NCBI GenBank assembly: GCA_949775045.1
Contig: OX459095.1
Span: 22,916,311 to 22,980,310 of the forward strand
From: Metridium senile
Lineage: Eukaryota > Cnidaria > Anthozoa > Actiniaria > Metridiidae
Length of the DNA stretch: 64,000 nt
Reading direction: 5' to 3'
The notes beneath the pieces are model-generated. The model was not told the DNA's origin, did no database searches, and worked only from the letters and a program-made list of their open reading frames with translations. Positions 45,502-56,604 of the stretch are shown in pieces. The position numbers were made by a program, and so were the translations under genes. Each line of letters begins with the position of its first letter. The first letter of the stretch is position 1.

Positions 45502-45554
45502 CCATTTTGAAATCACTAGTGAATCCTGCAATCTAATTGGTTCCTTAAAGCTTG

Positions 45555-45625
45555 ATTTCAGCCTAAATCGCACCATTTTGAGTTTAAATCGCAGCATTTT
45601 GAGTCTAAATCGCACCAATTTGAAC
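45555..45625. repeat. Short tandem repeat, about 24-bp unit, three copies
   Basis: TAAATCGCACCATTTTGAGT, repeated with one or two substitutions each (SCA, CCA). Confidence 0.85.
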
Positions 45626-46082
45626 AACCAATGAGATAAAAGAAAATTAACAAACTAACTAATCAGATGACAGTAAATAAAAATCTATGCAAAAATGTCA
45701 GTTTTTAGATGTTTTTTTTACAGTTTTGGAGCAAAAATTTATGAATTATGTCCAAAAACATGGATGAATTCAATAACTTACAGTACTCAAATAATCCCAA
45801 AGCATCCTTGACGTCGAAATACTGCTATAGAAACTGATTTCCATTAAATTGTGGATGATAATAGTCCGAACGATCCTGACGTCCAGCGAGCAAACCAAAT
45901 TGCACTCCACTCAGTTCAATTACCATTATTAATTACATTAATTAGGAAAACTAATACCCAGTCTATTACTCGTTTTGAAAAAAGGCCAATTAATTCAGCT
46001 GCAGTGTAACGCATTCCTGCATTCGTGATCGATGGTATATTTTTGGAATTTTAAAATATATGTTAGGGGCTGATTTTTTTAA

Positions 46083-46649
46083 GGAGGCTCGAAATGTTTT
46101 TTTAACCGCGCGCACAATATCGCCAAGACAAGACCCCTCTGACGCGTACAAAATGTATTTTTATTAATAACAACACAATGGAATGGTAGATTTTTTATAT
46201 TTTTGGCAATTTGTTCCAATTGAGGTTTAGATTTAATAGATACATTTTAAGAAACATCTGTAATGAAAAACCATTTATATCTAGAAAAAATCATTTGTCT
46301 AATATTTTAAAGGTTTCGCATCACCCGCATTACAGATTTTTTATTTTTTTTTCTCAGTTGCAAGAAGAGGTAGGGAACAAGACATGTACAAGTGCAAAAA
46401 AACAATTCACCTAAAGGATTTGGAGATATCAGCTTTAATAAAGGAATTTCAGGTCCTTTTTACAGCGGCCTGCTGTTGCCATGACAACCTCACACGCAAT
46501 GATTTACACAAAATTGATATCCTAGATCAATAAGCTTTAAGATAAAAAATACTTTAAGATCGGTCAACTGTGTAGTTTCGCAATAATGCTACATAACATG
46601 CAATATAAAGTAGGTATATAGATATATACAGAAACCATTTCTAGCCTCC
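46083..46649. mobile_element. TTAA-flanked element sharing family B termini (567 bp)
   Basis: TTAA at 46079-46082 and 46650-46653. Inverted ends GGAGGCTMGAAATGKTTT. It shares the first ten bases and a subterminal CCCTCTGACGCG phrase with the 3.1-kb element at 11106, so it is a short relative. Non-coding. Confidence 0.85.
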
Positions 46650-47074
46650 TTAAGCGACATCGATTACATCAACAAACTGTTACATGTTAGTTGTTTTAGA
46701 GATCTAGGAACTTTTTTTCAAAACTGCAAACTTTCGGCATTTCGAATTTTAGAGAAAAATCATTTGAATAATATCGCGAATGCAGGAATGCGTTACTCTG
46801 CAGCATTGGAACACACATATGCGAAATAAATCTCAAATCTAAAATGTTTCTACGATTTACTCAAAATCGGCCTGACAACGTTTTTGGCTTTTTGGATATT
46901 TTGTTTACCATATACAATAGTTTAACAGGTACCGGTTTGTTTTTCTAGGTACCGTCGAAATCGTTCAGAATTCAGGTTTAACTGAATTTTACGATTCTTG
47001 AATATTGCCGTCATTTTTACTTCAATGACTTAACGAAATGTAAATTTGGCTTAAATGTGCTGGAAAAAATGTTA

Positions 47075-47534
47075 CAGTCAAAACACCTGAATCGTGAACA
47101 TGTAGAACTCATTATCAGTTGAGTTTAGTTTTCGAAATTTGTTTCCATTATTCTAAACAAGAATAGTTTGAAAGTTCGATTGTTGATTGGACATAATAAA
47201 ACATTCGATTTGAGTATGGCGGGAAAGGAGTGTTTGAATGCATATCATTAATACTGCACAAAAATTGCTACAGTTCCATTATTATTCCGTTGCAACAGTT
47301 ATATATTAACTAAGAATTTCGTAATTTACCTCTACGCGTTTATTTCCATATTAGGAGAATCGAATGTTCCAAACAATATGTCCAATCAATAATCGAACTT
47401 TCAAACTATTCTTGTTCTGAATATTGAAATCTTCGTTTTCAATATTCCAAGTTCAAATCGATTAAAGGAAACAAATTTCGAAAACTAAACTCAATAATGA
47501 GTTCTACGTGTTCACGATTCAAGTGTTTTGACTG
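47075..47534. mobile_element. Fold-back element with about 130-bp arms (460 bp)
   Basis: CAGTCAAAACACYTGAATCG, GAACTCATTAT, GAGTTTAGTTTTCGAAATTTG and TTCGATTRTTGATTGGACAT occur in both arms inverted. The middle is about 140 bp. The minus-strand frame 47439-47642 is a shadow. Confidence 0.85.
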
Positions 47535-48125
47535 TGTTTTGACTGTGAAGTTGATGCCAGGTTTAAAATAACATTCAGCAAGCGTAAATTTGCTTTTTCG
47601 CACTATAAGCAATATCATTTCAGACGCGGGTATATCCTGCAATCATTGGTTTAGTGAAGAGAGAGAACAATGAACTATTAAAAAGTTAACGAAGCCCCAG
47701 AAGACAAATCGCACATTTTCATATATCAGTTTGTCTCTTATAATCAGCTAAAAAATCCGTTCATGATTTCATTTCTGCAAATAAACATCTCGTGCAAAGA
47801 CAACTCTAAGTTTTCTTTAAAACTTAATACGTAAGCTTTGTCACCTAATCTTTCAGAAAATGTATACTTTGTAGGGGAGTTGGTATAAAACTAAACGTGT
47901 TATGAGCATTTTAAAATTGATACGTTCCAATTGTGTGTTGTATATCTGTAATTGATTGTAAAAAAATACAACTTGAACTTATTCTGTACTTATTCTGTAC
48001 TAATGTCCTTCTCTTCGGCACTAGTTGGTTATACAGCAGTATTTGTTTTCAACTAAATGATTAGAAAATGATATTTATAGAATACTATATCTGTAGTTTC
48101 TTTATCTTGCAGTTTCTTCCCAATC
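47535..48125 (+). promoter_or_regulatory. 5' region of the secreted-protein gene with a candidate splice acceptor
   Basis: TTTCTTTATCTTGCAG ends at 48112, 13 bp before the ATG, a good polypyrimidine-AG acceptor, which suggests a 5' UTR intron. The 5' exon cannot be placed. No clear TATA box. Confidence 0.45.
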
Positions 48126-51100
48126 ATGAAATCTACTATCATCCAAGTTGCCAGTATACTTACCTGTCTAACTCTGTTCTCATTCAGTGACGTTCATGGA
48201 GCCTGTGATAACACTGGAGGCTGGTCTAAACCACTCTATGAATTTATGGTTGCTCGCAATGAACTGCTCGAGAAAGCCTACACGACATTAAGCTCAGGTG
48301 AACCAGAACCAAGAAACATGCGAGACTTTGTCCAAACATTGAGAGAATTCCAAAATATAGCAGATAATCTCTTGAAAGCACCACTAGCCCAACCAGAATT
48401 GATGAATGATTGTTTCAGTTTGATAAATTATCTACCGTTTGCTAATTGGGAACAGTCGTTGAAGCTTCTCAAGAACAGTCCCCTTCACAGCAACGACGAG
48501 GCAAGGGCATATGAGATTGATTTGAGAATAAAAACACAGATACGAGAACAAGGGGGAAGGGGTTCCACAGGTGTCACGTTGCAAAAGGAAGATCTTTGCA
48601 ATGAGATACCAGCTCGTAAGTTTCAAAAAGACTTATCAATAAAAGACCTGTGTACCAATATTGAGACCTGCACGACAGAGGGCTATCCATACGGCCAAGA
48701 CGATACAGGAATTGCCTTTACAGAGGCCTGTACCAGCGACAAGAAATGTGAATTGACCAAAGCTGTACCCATGATGGCAGGTTTATTCTGGTTCGTCGCG
48801 AATGACTGGATGGTTGAACTGATGTGTCCGGAAACCTGCGAAAGTGGACAATGCAACGTAGATGAGACGTACAGCAAGGTCATCCACGAAACCAAACTTC
48901 TCATGGCTTATATCAATATAATGCCACATTATTGGACTCCTACGTGGAGAACGTTTTTCGAAGATGCAATACAATATAAAGCGTACTTGTATCTGGAGCA
49001 GTCTTTGGCGATGGTAGAGCAAAAAGAACATGTCCTTGATACCACACCAGAAGCTTGCAGTGATATACTTTTCACAGAAGCGTGTCCTTATGCTGATATA
49101 TACAGAGAATATGTGATAATCAAGAAAATACAGAAATACAGAAAAGAACCTAGTTTAGTACGAGATCTTCGCCATATGCCAAACATTGATTTTAAAACTC
49201 GACTAGAGCAAGAAAAAGATACTCTACGACATATCGAACTTTTGGGTACTATAAAAGACCTTGATGAAAACTTAAAAGTATCCGTATCTGGTATCTCACA
49301 GTACTTTCGAGGTCTTGCTACCTACGACGAAGGCATTGCCGAAGCCGATGTGCTGTTCATCCAAGGAGAACTGGACAAATTCGAGACAAATCTGGCTGCT
49401 ATAGAAAAGCAAGCTAAAGAAGACATCTCAAAAATAGCGAGCAAGATGATAGTCGTTGTTACAGCGGAACTTGCTACGGCAACTGCTACGCTCGCTGCGA
49501 AAGTTCTTGAAAACTCCAACCCCCTAAAACTGCTTTTTACTGGTCCAGATTTGGCAGAAGTTATAGATGCTTCAGGAGCAGTTGCCCAGCAAGTGTCTAA
49601 CGAGGTCCAGGCTGTAGCCTTATTCAAAGCTATAGATGGACTTGCTAAAGATTCGTTGGAAATAAGCGAGGCTTTCCTGGGAAACAAGGGTCAAATAACA
49701 GGAATCAAAGAACTTGTTGATAAAATAAGACAAGACAAATCAGATGAAATTGGTAAGGACGCAGATAAGTTTCTTGCAGCTTACTCTGCTTACACTCCTC
49801 AAACTGATCGAACCAAATTGGAAAAAAACAATGCTTTGTGGTCGGCGTTCAAGGATTCTATGTGTGATTTACTTATGGGGGACGTAGGCGTTGGTGGTGC
49901 GGTTCCTCAAGCAATAGCTGGAGGCAAACTCATGTGTGAAAGATTTGAAGGCACTTTGGCACAGTATTTCACTCTTCGAGAAGACATCTTTGATTTTCAG
50001 TTCCAATTGGTTGATGCTGTAGCTGTTGTAGTTCGTGGAAACATTGCAAAGAGGTTTGCTGCGAATATTCAAGGCAAAGGAGATGTATTACATGCCAGTC
50101 AGTTGCTTATTGGATCTTATAAGATGCACAATAGATTCCAGTCCACTGCATCACTTGCTTGTGATGTATTGGAGTACCAGCTACAAGGAGAGATACCTAG
50201 AAAGGAATGTGCTACGGTGAATGGGATTTTTAGCACAGAAAATCTCAACGCTTTGATAGAACACTCATTCACAGCACCCACCGGTGAGCTTACTATGGAC
50301 GTGAATATCCCAACTCAGGCTAGTTTCGAAGGTGATACAGGCTACATCGACCTAGAAGCTATGAAAAGAGGCGAAACGATTGTATTCAGGCCTCCAACCA
50401 ATCGTAATTGGCTTCTTGAAAATGGATGGGCTACATCAACGTTAACTTACATAAAAATGCCATTTGTGGAGGAAATCCAGCTGTTTTTACCTCTAAAGGA
50501 ATACAAGACAGGACAGGATAGACAACTAACTACTACCACCATTACACTGTCATCAATAGCAGCCAGCCGTGTGACTTTAGAACCTTCCAAAAAGAATGTT
50601 GCTTTTGTTCTTCCAAAACGCCATAGCACTTTTCAAACAGTCTACAAAGAAGGTTATACCCGTTGCAGTGCCACAGAAATTGATAATCCGTACAGTCTTT
50701 GTCAAAATCTTCCAAAGATTTGTCTCATGTCTAGCACAAGCCCCGGCAAACTGAAACTGTTTCCAACTATCCTGTCGACATGGAGTTTGAGCTACAAATA
50801 CGAACAAGGAGCAACGATGTTGGAGTGGGATACTCCAAAACCAGCCACCAACCTGTTGATAAAAGCTACATTAAAGCTGCGTGTCCCATCAGCAAATAAA
50901 AAAAGACGAAGCCATCTGTCAAAGTCAGACGAAATAACTTCAGAAAGTGGTTGCTGTGATGGAAATATGTTCCGAGTAAGTCGTTTCAACAACAAATGTG
51001 TCTCATGTCCCGTTAATTCACTGTCGCACCTTCGTGGCTATTACTGCGAGATCAACGAGGAAGAAGAAGCAGAAGGAGGAGGAGTAGGAGGAGGAGAAAA

Positions 51101-51191
51101 AAAGAAACAGCCTCCAAATGATGAGAAAACTAAAAAAGGTCATCGATATCACAAGAAGAAGAAAACCAAATTCACCAAAAGAAGATTTTAA
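48126..51191 (+). CDS. Large secreted protein of unknown function (1021 aa)
   Basis: Uninterrupted frame from ATG at 48126 (A at -3). A signal peptide is clear (residues 1 to about 25: hydrophobic IIQVASILTCLTLFSF, then SDVHGA before Cys27). Cys-containing segments at 158-243 end in MCPETCESGQC; the spacing is weakly ShKT-like. Residues 355-545 look helical, with an Ala/Val-rich hydrophobic stretch at 440-462 that could bury in a bundle or a membrane. Residues 700-920 look beta-rich (IPTQASFEGDTGYIDLEAM, TTTTITLSSI). A small Cys module follows (SGCCDG, CVSCPVNSLSHLRGYYC at 941-974; GCC2/GCC3-like spacing), then a Glu/Gly patch and a very basic Lys/Arg tail. I do not recognise the family; function not assigned. 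A broken duplicate covers the last 420 residues at 29.6-31.1 kb. Confidence 0.9.
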   Translation: MKSTIIQVASILTCLTLFSFSDVHGACDNTGGWSKPLYEFMVARNELLEKAYTTLSSGEPEPRNMRDFVQTLREFQNIADNLLKAPLAQPELMNDCFSLINYLPFANWEQSLKLLKNSPLHSNDEARAYEIDLRIKTQIREQGGRGSTGVTLQKEDLCNEIPARKFQKDLSIKDLCTNIETCTTEGYPYGQDDTGIAFTEACTSDKKCELTKAVPMMAGLFWFVANDWMVELMCPETCESGQCNVDETYSKVIHETKLLMAYINIMPHYWTPTWRTFFEDAIQYKAYLYLEQSLAMVEQKEHVLDTTPEACSDILFTEACPYADIYREYVIIKKIQKYRKEPSLVRDLRHMPNIDFKTRLEQEKDTLRHIELLGTIKDLDENLKVSVSGISQYFRGLATYDEGIAEADVLFIQGELDKFETNLAAIEKQAKEDISKIASKMIVVVTAELATATATLAAKVLENSNPLKLLFTGPDLAEVIDASGAVAQQVSNEVQAVALFKAIDGLAKDSLEISEAFLGNKGQITGIKELVDKIRQDKSDEIGKDADKFLAAYSAYTPQTDRTKLEKNNALWSAFKDSMCDLLMGDVGVGGAVPQAIAGGKLMCERFEGTLAQYFTLREDIFDFQFQLVDAVAVVVRGNIAKRFAANIQGKGDVLHASQLLIGSYKMHNRFQSTASLACDVLEYQLQGEIPRKECATVNGIFSTENLNALIEHSFTAPTGELTMDVNIPTQASFEGDTGYIDLEAMKRGETIVFRPPTNRNWLLENGWATSTLTYIKMPFVEEIQLFLPLKEYKTGQDRQLTTTTITLSSIAASRVTLEPSKKNVAFVLPKRHSTFQTVYKEGYTRCSATEIDNPYSLCQNLPKICLMSSTSPGKLKLFPTILSTWSLSYKYEQGATMLEWDTPKPATNLLIKATLKLRVPSANKKRRSHLSKSDEITSESGCCDGNMFRVSRFNNKCVSCPVNSLSHLRGYYCEINEEEEAEGGGVGGGEKKKQPPNDEKTKKGHRYHKKKKTKFTKRRF

Positions 51192-51204
51192 TTATCATTC
51201 AAGC

Positions 51205-51434
51205 GATAGGTAATATAATGAAATTTACAACACCGTAAAAATGTTGACTTAACTTTACTGACGTTTCGAGCTTTAGCCCCTCGTCGGAGCCCTATTTACT
51301 CCGACGAAGGGCTAAAGCTCGAAACGTCAGTAAAGTTAAGTCAACATTTTTACGGTGTTACAAGTTTTTTATCTATCGTTTATATCAACTGGTACCGACG
51401 CTGCCTATACTAGTTTACTCGCTAGTTTCCAGTC
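51205..51434. mobile_element. 230-bp insertion in the 3' UTR carrying a 61-bp-arm hairpin
   Basis: The 14-bp ATTATCATTCAAGC occurs on both sides (51191-51204 and 51435-51448). Inside, 51229-51289 and 51299-51359 are inverted 61-bp arms with one mismatch and a 9-base loop. The 3' UTR homology with the 29.6-31 kb duplicate resumes right after it and the duplicate has no such insert. The right arm reads CCGACGA-AGGGC-TAAA-GCTC-GAAAC, which resembles the core of a hammerhead ribozyme with one consensus change (CUGANGA to CCGACGA). Hammerhead motifs are known in Penelope-like elements; the link to the remains at 51.8-54.4 kb is inference. Confidence 0.85.
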
Positions 51435-51496
51435 ATTATCATTCAAGCTACAAATTGCATGCATGTATAGAAGGCATTGCCTGACTATCTAATCTA

Positions 51497-51502
51497 AATA
51501 AA
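51497..51502 (+). terminator. Polyadenylation signal AATAAA
   Basis: In TAATCTAAATAAAAGGT, 306 bp after the stop (about 60 without the hairpin insertion). Conserved in the inverted duplicate near 29790, which supports it as the real 3' end signal. Confidence 0.7.
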
Positions 51503-51809
51503 AGGTCAAACCTTTAACTGTTTTGATTGATGTATATTAATATTCATATAGAAACTAATTCTGGAACGAGACACTAAAATCTCGGGGAGAATGGAAGGAG
51601 GAGGGGGGGCCGGAGGCGAAGGGGATAATTACATTTATTATATGACTGGTTAATTTCGTGCAATCTGATTGGCTCGCGCGCGGGCTGTATTTTGCGTATC
51701 ACGGACCACGGGCTATATTTTTTATCTGCCGGACCTGTGTCCCGGATGTAGTAAGCTTCGATTTTTTTTTTGCGTAAGATTCAAACTCTGTTGTCTTTCT
51801 GTCTTTACA

Positions 51810-52270
51810 GAATGCGATAAAATAAACAAAAACCGACTGACTGACCAGTGAAAATCAAGGGCTAAGTGACGAGCATCCCTAGTTTTTGTAAACATTTTGA
51901 CATGCAAAAGTTGAGAAAATCAAATAAGAAATATTGCAAAAAAAAAAAACACGAGAGAAAACAAAAAAGTTTGTAAAAATACACAAAAGTTGTTTTTAAT
52001 TCTCTAAAGAACATAACATTCGTTTACATACCTCAATAATATATAGTTGAAAAATATACTTTTAGTTTTCATCTATCCTTTTAAACACCCGACGGCGGTG
52101 AGTTGAGCTATCTTTTGTTGCCGATATGTCGTTGCTTTTCATTCACTTTTAAAAAGCTTTAAAATTCACAATAACTTTGTCTACTAAAGTTAACAACGTT
52201 TTTGAAGTCAAGAAGTTTTGTTGTCTTTCTTATTCTGCATACAAAAGTTCCAAACATCTTTAAAAAGGTT
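51810..52270 (-). pseudogene. Penelope-like element fragment, decayed copy
   Basis: Minus strand. Matches 53146-53540 base for base in blocks (AGAATGCRATAAAATAAACAAAAA, GTGAGTTGAGCTATCTTT, GTTAACAACGTTTTTRAAGTCA). It encodes a damaged version of FVCRKRKTRTLPDFKNVVNL with stops. Confidence 0.75.
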
Positions 52271-52793
52271 GGTTTACTTGATTTAAAGTCCTGTCAGTGA
52301 TCCTCATGCTTTCTTCTTCATGAATTATTGCACAGACAAATTAATTCCGTCAACAGTTGACGATGGTTTTGATTAAAGTCCTTATTATATATTATTTATC
52401 GAAAAATAAGATTCCGTAGGCTCTATTTCTCGATGCAAACGTCCACAAGACCGACGAATTTCAACTCTTTCAACATCCATCGAAGTTCACTTGTTTATGT
52501 CAGCTAAAATTCTTTTTTTGTTTCTTGACTTTCTTTGATGTTGAGATGCAAACAAAACCCTTTGTCTTTAAATGATCTTTGATTTGGAATGATGAAGAAA
52601 GCTGCAGTAATTGTAATATTTTGGCATTAAAATTTCTGTAAGTTCGTTGAGTCAGCCGTCACATCAGGAATAAAAACCAGTTTCAACAGGTTTCAACCCG
52701 CTCTTTTTCAGTAAAATTACTGGGAAGCCATTCGAAAGCAACGCGCGTCGTAATATATATCAAAACAAATTATTACTTTCTATCTTTAAAATA

Positions 52794-52955
52794 GTCATAT
52801 AATAAACGAGTTATTAACCTCGCTTGCTCGGTCTGTATGTAAAATATCAGACCTCAGTCTTTTTTGTCAAGACTTGTCAAGACTGTCAAGACCTCGGTCT
52901 GATATTTTCCATACAGACCTCGCGCTCGGTTAATAACCTCTTGTTATTATATGAC
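52794..52955. mobile_element. MITE-like hairpin (162 bp)
   Basis: GTCATATAATAA, ACGAG, GTTATTAACC, GGTCTGTATG and AAAATATCAGACCTC are mirrored on the right. The loop holds three TGTCAAGAC phrases. Confidence 0.85.
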
Positions 52956-53139
52956 CGTGAGTCTGGACGCTAGCAAATGGAGACATTTGATTGGCTGAAT
53001 TCGATTTCGCTCCGGTCTAGATTTTCCTAGGTAGACCGTTTCGAAAGTGATATTAATTTTTGCGGAGAATTATTAAGGTAATTTGTCGGACACAAATATC
53101 AGTAGAAACGTTTTTACGATCCTGAATTGACCAAAACAT

Positions 53140-53760
53140 TGACAGAATGCAATAAAATAAACAAAAATCCAAGACTTTAGTTGGCGAGCGCATTGTTTAT
53201 GCATACATTTTAACAAGCAAAATCAAACCAAATTGCAAAAACTCACGAGAGAATGCACAGAAGGTTTTTTTAATTATCTAAAGATAATAAATTGAGCTCG
53301 TTCACATACCTCAATAATAGTTGAAAAGTATACTTTTAGTTTTTATATTTCCTTGTATACAACACGGCTGTGAGTTGAGCTATCTTTAGTTGAGATATGT
53401 CGTTGCTTTTCAGTTGATTTTAAAAAGCTTTTAAATTCACGATAAGTTTGTCTACTAAGTTAACAACGTTTTTAAAGTCAGGGAGTGTTCTTGTCTTTCT
53501 TTTTCTGCATACAAATGGTTCTTTGAATTGAAAGTCTGCTGCGTCGAGACAAAACGATAACAATGTTGCAACATGTTTAGGTAATAAAGATGTTCGCTCT
53601 CCAAATTGTTGATCCGATTCTAGACGTTCCAAAGCTACTGATACTGCAATATCGGTTGGAATTGATGTAAACAATGAAACGACGTCAAATGAAACCAGTG
53701 TTTCATCTGGCAGTAACTTTAAGGTGATGGCTTCAGATATCCAGTCATTTGGCAATCTAT
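53140..53760 (-). pseudogene. Penelope-like reverse transcriptase, N-terminal RT part
   Basis: Minus-strand frame 53755-53420: LVSFDVVSLFTSIPTDIAV is the RT motif A block of Penelope-like elements, with the catalytic Asp in FDVVSLFT, followed by LLSFCLDAADFQFKEPF and a basic stretch. It stops at a run of about 22 Gs on the plus strand (53769-53790), beyond which the rest of the RT continues on the opposite strand. 3'-ward it extends into non-coding sequence shared with the 51.8-kb copy. Confidence 0.85.
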
Positions 53761-53799
53761 AAAAACCGATGGGGGGGGGGGGGGGGGGGGTTATTCCAT

Positions 53800-54420
53800 C
53801 AGTGGTGGATATTCTTCTATAAATTTTTTCGCAGGTTTAGTCATGGAGAAAATTGAAGAAGCCGCTGCCACAACCTTTGCTACACCACCTAGCATGTTCA
53901 AGAGATACATTGGTGACACGATTTGTGTTATTTTAATAACTCTCAAGTAACTAACTAACTCAGGCCACGTCACTAACAGTGACCAAGGGAAAGAGAAAGA
54001 ACGGTGCAAAGTGTTCAAAGCCTTATCTATAAACAGCTATCCAAAAACGTTTATTCACAAGTACAAACGTGTGAATCAAACCAACCGCGACAAACATCAA
54101 GATACACCATCAATTATGGGTTTTGCAGTTTTACCATATGTAAAAAATGTGACTGAAAAGTTGAGCAGAATTCTATTACAACATGATATCAAAGTTGCAA
54201 CAAAGCCCATAACTACAATTGGTAACATGATATCAAGACTCAAGGATAAGCTACAGGATGAAAGGAAACAGGAGTAATATACCAGATCCCTTGCGGAGAC
54301 TGCCCTACGGTATACATAGGCGAGACCGATAGAGCCTAAAAACACAAGAACATCAGAACATCAACGAAGCGTAAGGCTGAGTAACAACAACAAGTCCACC
54401 TTATCAGACCACGCTAATTC
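53800..54420 (+). pseudogene. Penelope-like RT C-terminal part and GIY-YIG endonuclease, plus strand
   Basis: Plus-strand translation gives GLVMEKIEEAAATTFATPPS then MFKRYIGDTICVI: the catalytic YVDD box reads YIGD, so it is inactive. The frame continues (with a stop after TLK) to ALSINSYPKTFIHKYKR, LPYVKNVTEKLSRILLQHDI and then VIYQIPCGDCPTVYIGETDRA, the GIY-YIG nuclease start, followed by a stop. Penelope-like elements combine exactly this RT and a C-terminal GIY-YIG domain. The 5' half lies inverted on the other side of the G-run. Confidence 0.87.
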
Positions 54421-55590
54421 TCTGGACCATAAAATCAACTGGAATGATACAACCATACTAAAGAATGAGACCAGATGGCACCAAAGAAAATGGGTGGAGT
54501 CTATTCTAATCGCTAAGAATAAAGACAACTGTGTCTTAACTAATAGATACAACGGAAGGACTTTACCTGATACTTGTATTTTTACTGATACTTTCACACT
54601 TTTAGTCGGGCTAGAGGGCCCGACTCTAGTTTTACCTTTTAGTCAATGTATCTATCTGTCATGTCGCGTATAGGCCCCATGATGCTTTGGGAACGAACAC
54701 AGGAAGCCCAACGTAGAATTGTTTAGCCTCTGTTTTGATTTTATGACTAGCCCGACCTCACGCTCCTAGAGCGTCTAGTTAAAATTTATTTAAGATTTCT
54801 TCATTTAATACCCTGGGTACCAGGGGTTATTTTCTCCTTGCTTTATCGTTTGCTTTAGCGTTTGTAAATTTGACGGTTTGTTGACGGTTTGTTATTCAAC
54901 GAATCTAACCCCTGGCCAAATGAGCTTAGAATCTCACTTCCATGCTGTTTTGATTGACACCGCCAATTATAGCCATATTTGGAAACTTGGCAAACTTGTT
55001 GACATCTTGCTGTCAGCTTTCATCCAATCAAAGGTCTTCATAGACTTAAACCAATCAGAAGGCCGGGGTCACGCAGCGATCCCTCGCTTCTGATTGGCTC
55101 GGCGAATTCAAAAGAATAGGCTCGTTTGGCTAGAGGGTTTCTCTTGAAAAAAAAGACGTACAAATGATAAATACGAATACTAGATCAAGAAACCCTCTAG
55201 TTTCTAGGGTATTTCACTGATTGTCAGGCATCCAAAATTTGTCAGAGCTGCATAGCTAGCTGGCATCACTTGGCAATGCTCTTCTAGAAGAAACGATAAC
55301 TAAGGAAAAAGATTTAGAATGGCTTCTCTTGAGATATTTTGGACTTAAACGACGATTCAATGAACTTTTGAAGTCTTGAAGTTGACCGTCGATCGCCCCT
55401 AATGGCTTTTAAACCGGTAAAACCCGCACTGACCAATTATCATTTCGAGGGAGGGGAGCCTCGACGTATTAAAAAAAGTTTATTTGATGCTTTACATTTT
55501 CAAGAATTGTTCTATTTTATTGACGATAATTGTTATATCATGTTGTAAATATTGTTGTATTTTGATTTTTAAAAGTTTTTTGAGTTTTAG
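54421..55590. other. Non-coding, with short hairpins
   Basis: GTCGGGCTAGAGGGCCCGAC (54606-54625), its partner phrase AGCCCGACC (54751) and a CTAGAGGGTTTCTCTTG ... TCAAGAAACCCTCTAG pair (55131-55201) are visible. The first two may be the flanks of the Penelope-like copy. No gene. Confidence 0.5.
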
Positions 55591-55599
55591 TTTCGATTT

Positions 55600-56340
55600 T
55601 TCTGACCGAAAAAAATATTTAAAGTGTTTTTTTGTTGTTGATTTTAATAAGGATATTGGAATGCTATAAGGACCTGTAGCTTTTTTTCATCAAGAGTGTC
55701 AATTACTTTCTTGATTTCTTCTGTTGTAACTGCAGTAAACTGAAGGGTATCAGCTACTTTAGTTGGCATAAAAGCGATTGGAGAACTAGGAGTTCAAGGT
55801 ATTTCGTTTGCTGTAGTTTCTCCGATATTTGCAAAGAACTCATTAAAGGTATTTGCAATGGAATTACAATCTGTCAACTCGATATTTTCAGATGTAATTA
55901 TTTTTGAAGGAACGTTTGAATTTCCATTTTTAAAACCAATAATTTCTTTAATCCCTTTCCAGGTTTTCTTGAGATTTGTTCTAGTTGTTGAAAAATATTT
56001 ATTATAGTTATTCTTCTTACTTATTTTTATTAAATGGTTCAACTTAGTCCTGTAGAACTTAAATTTTTCGTGATAATATGGGGATCTGTTCTTAATATAT
56101 TTATTATACAATTTGTTTTTTACGTTAATTGATGTTCTAAGTCCCTTGGTAATCCATGGTTTGGATAATTGTTTTACCTCTTTTATGCTTAAATGTTTGA
56201 TAGGGGCGTGTCTTTCAATTATGTTATTCAAACTGGTATAAAACTCATCAAACATTTCCGAGGGAGTAGTGGAGAAGAGCAATTTGATAGCTCTTTTGTC
56301 CAGTCAAATGATTGGACATCCCCAAGGAATTCTGATTCTT
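55600..56340 (-). pseudogene. LINE ORF2 fragment: linker between endonuclease and RT
   Basis: Minus-strand frame 56282-55794 reads SKPWITKGLRTSINVKNKLY, KFKFYRTKLNHLIK and FNEFFANIGETTANEIP, typical of the segment between the AP endonuclease and RT of jockey/CR1-like LINEs. After a frameshift it continues VTTEEIKKVIDTLDEKK and, in another frame, GPYSIPISLLK (55660-55690), then is lost before the RT core. 5'-truncated, 3'-truncated and frameshifted. Confidence 0.8.
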
Positions 56341-56604
56341 TAAACTTAGAATAATAACGTAATGAAATGATCTGGTCTCCGGATCATGTGGTGGTTGGTT
56401 CGAGCCTCGGCGTTAAAATTAAATAAATCGAGTAAAAAAAATCGGAAGTATAAAGAATGAAATCGAAAATTAAAAAAAATACAATCGTAAATAAAAGAAA
56501 AAATGGAAATGATAAAAATATAGGAAATGAAAAAAATGGGAAATTTACAAAATAAATACATAAATGAGAAATGTGACTAAAAATAGCTCATCCAGGCGTT
56601 CCCA

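Noticed and set aside
49322..49687. Minus-strand 121-codon frame inside the secreted-protein gene
   Set aside because: Antisense shadow of a long real coding region.
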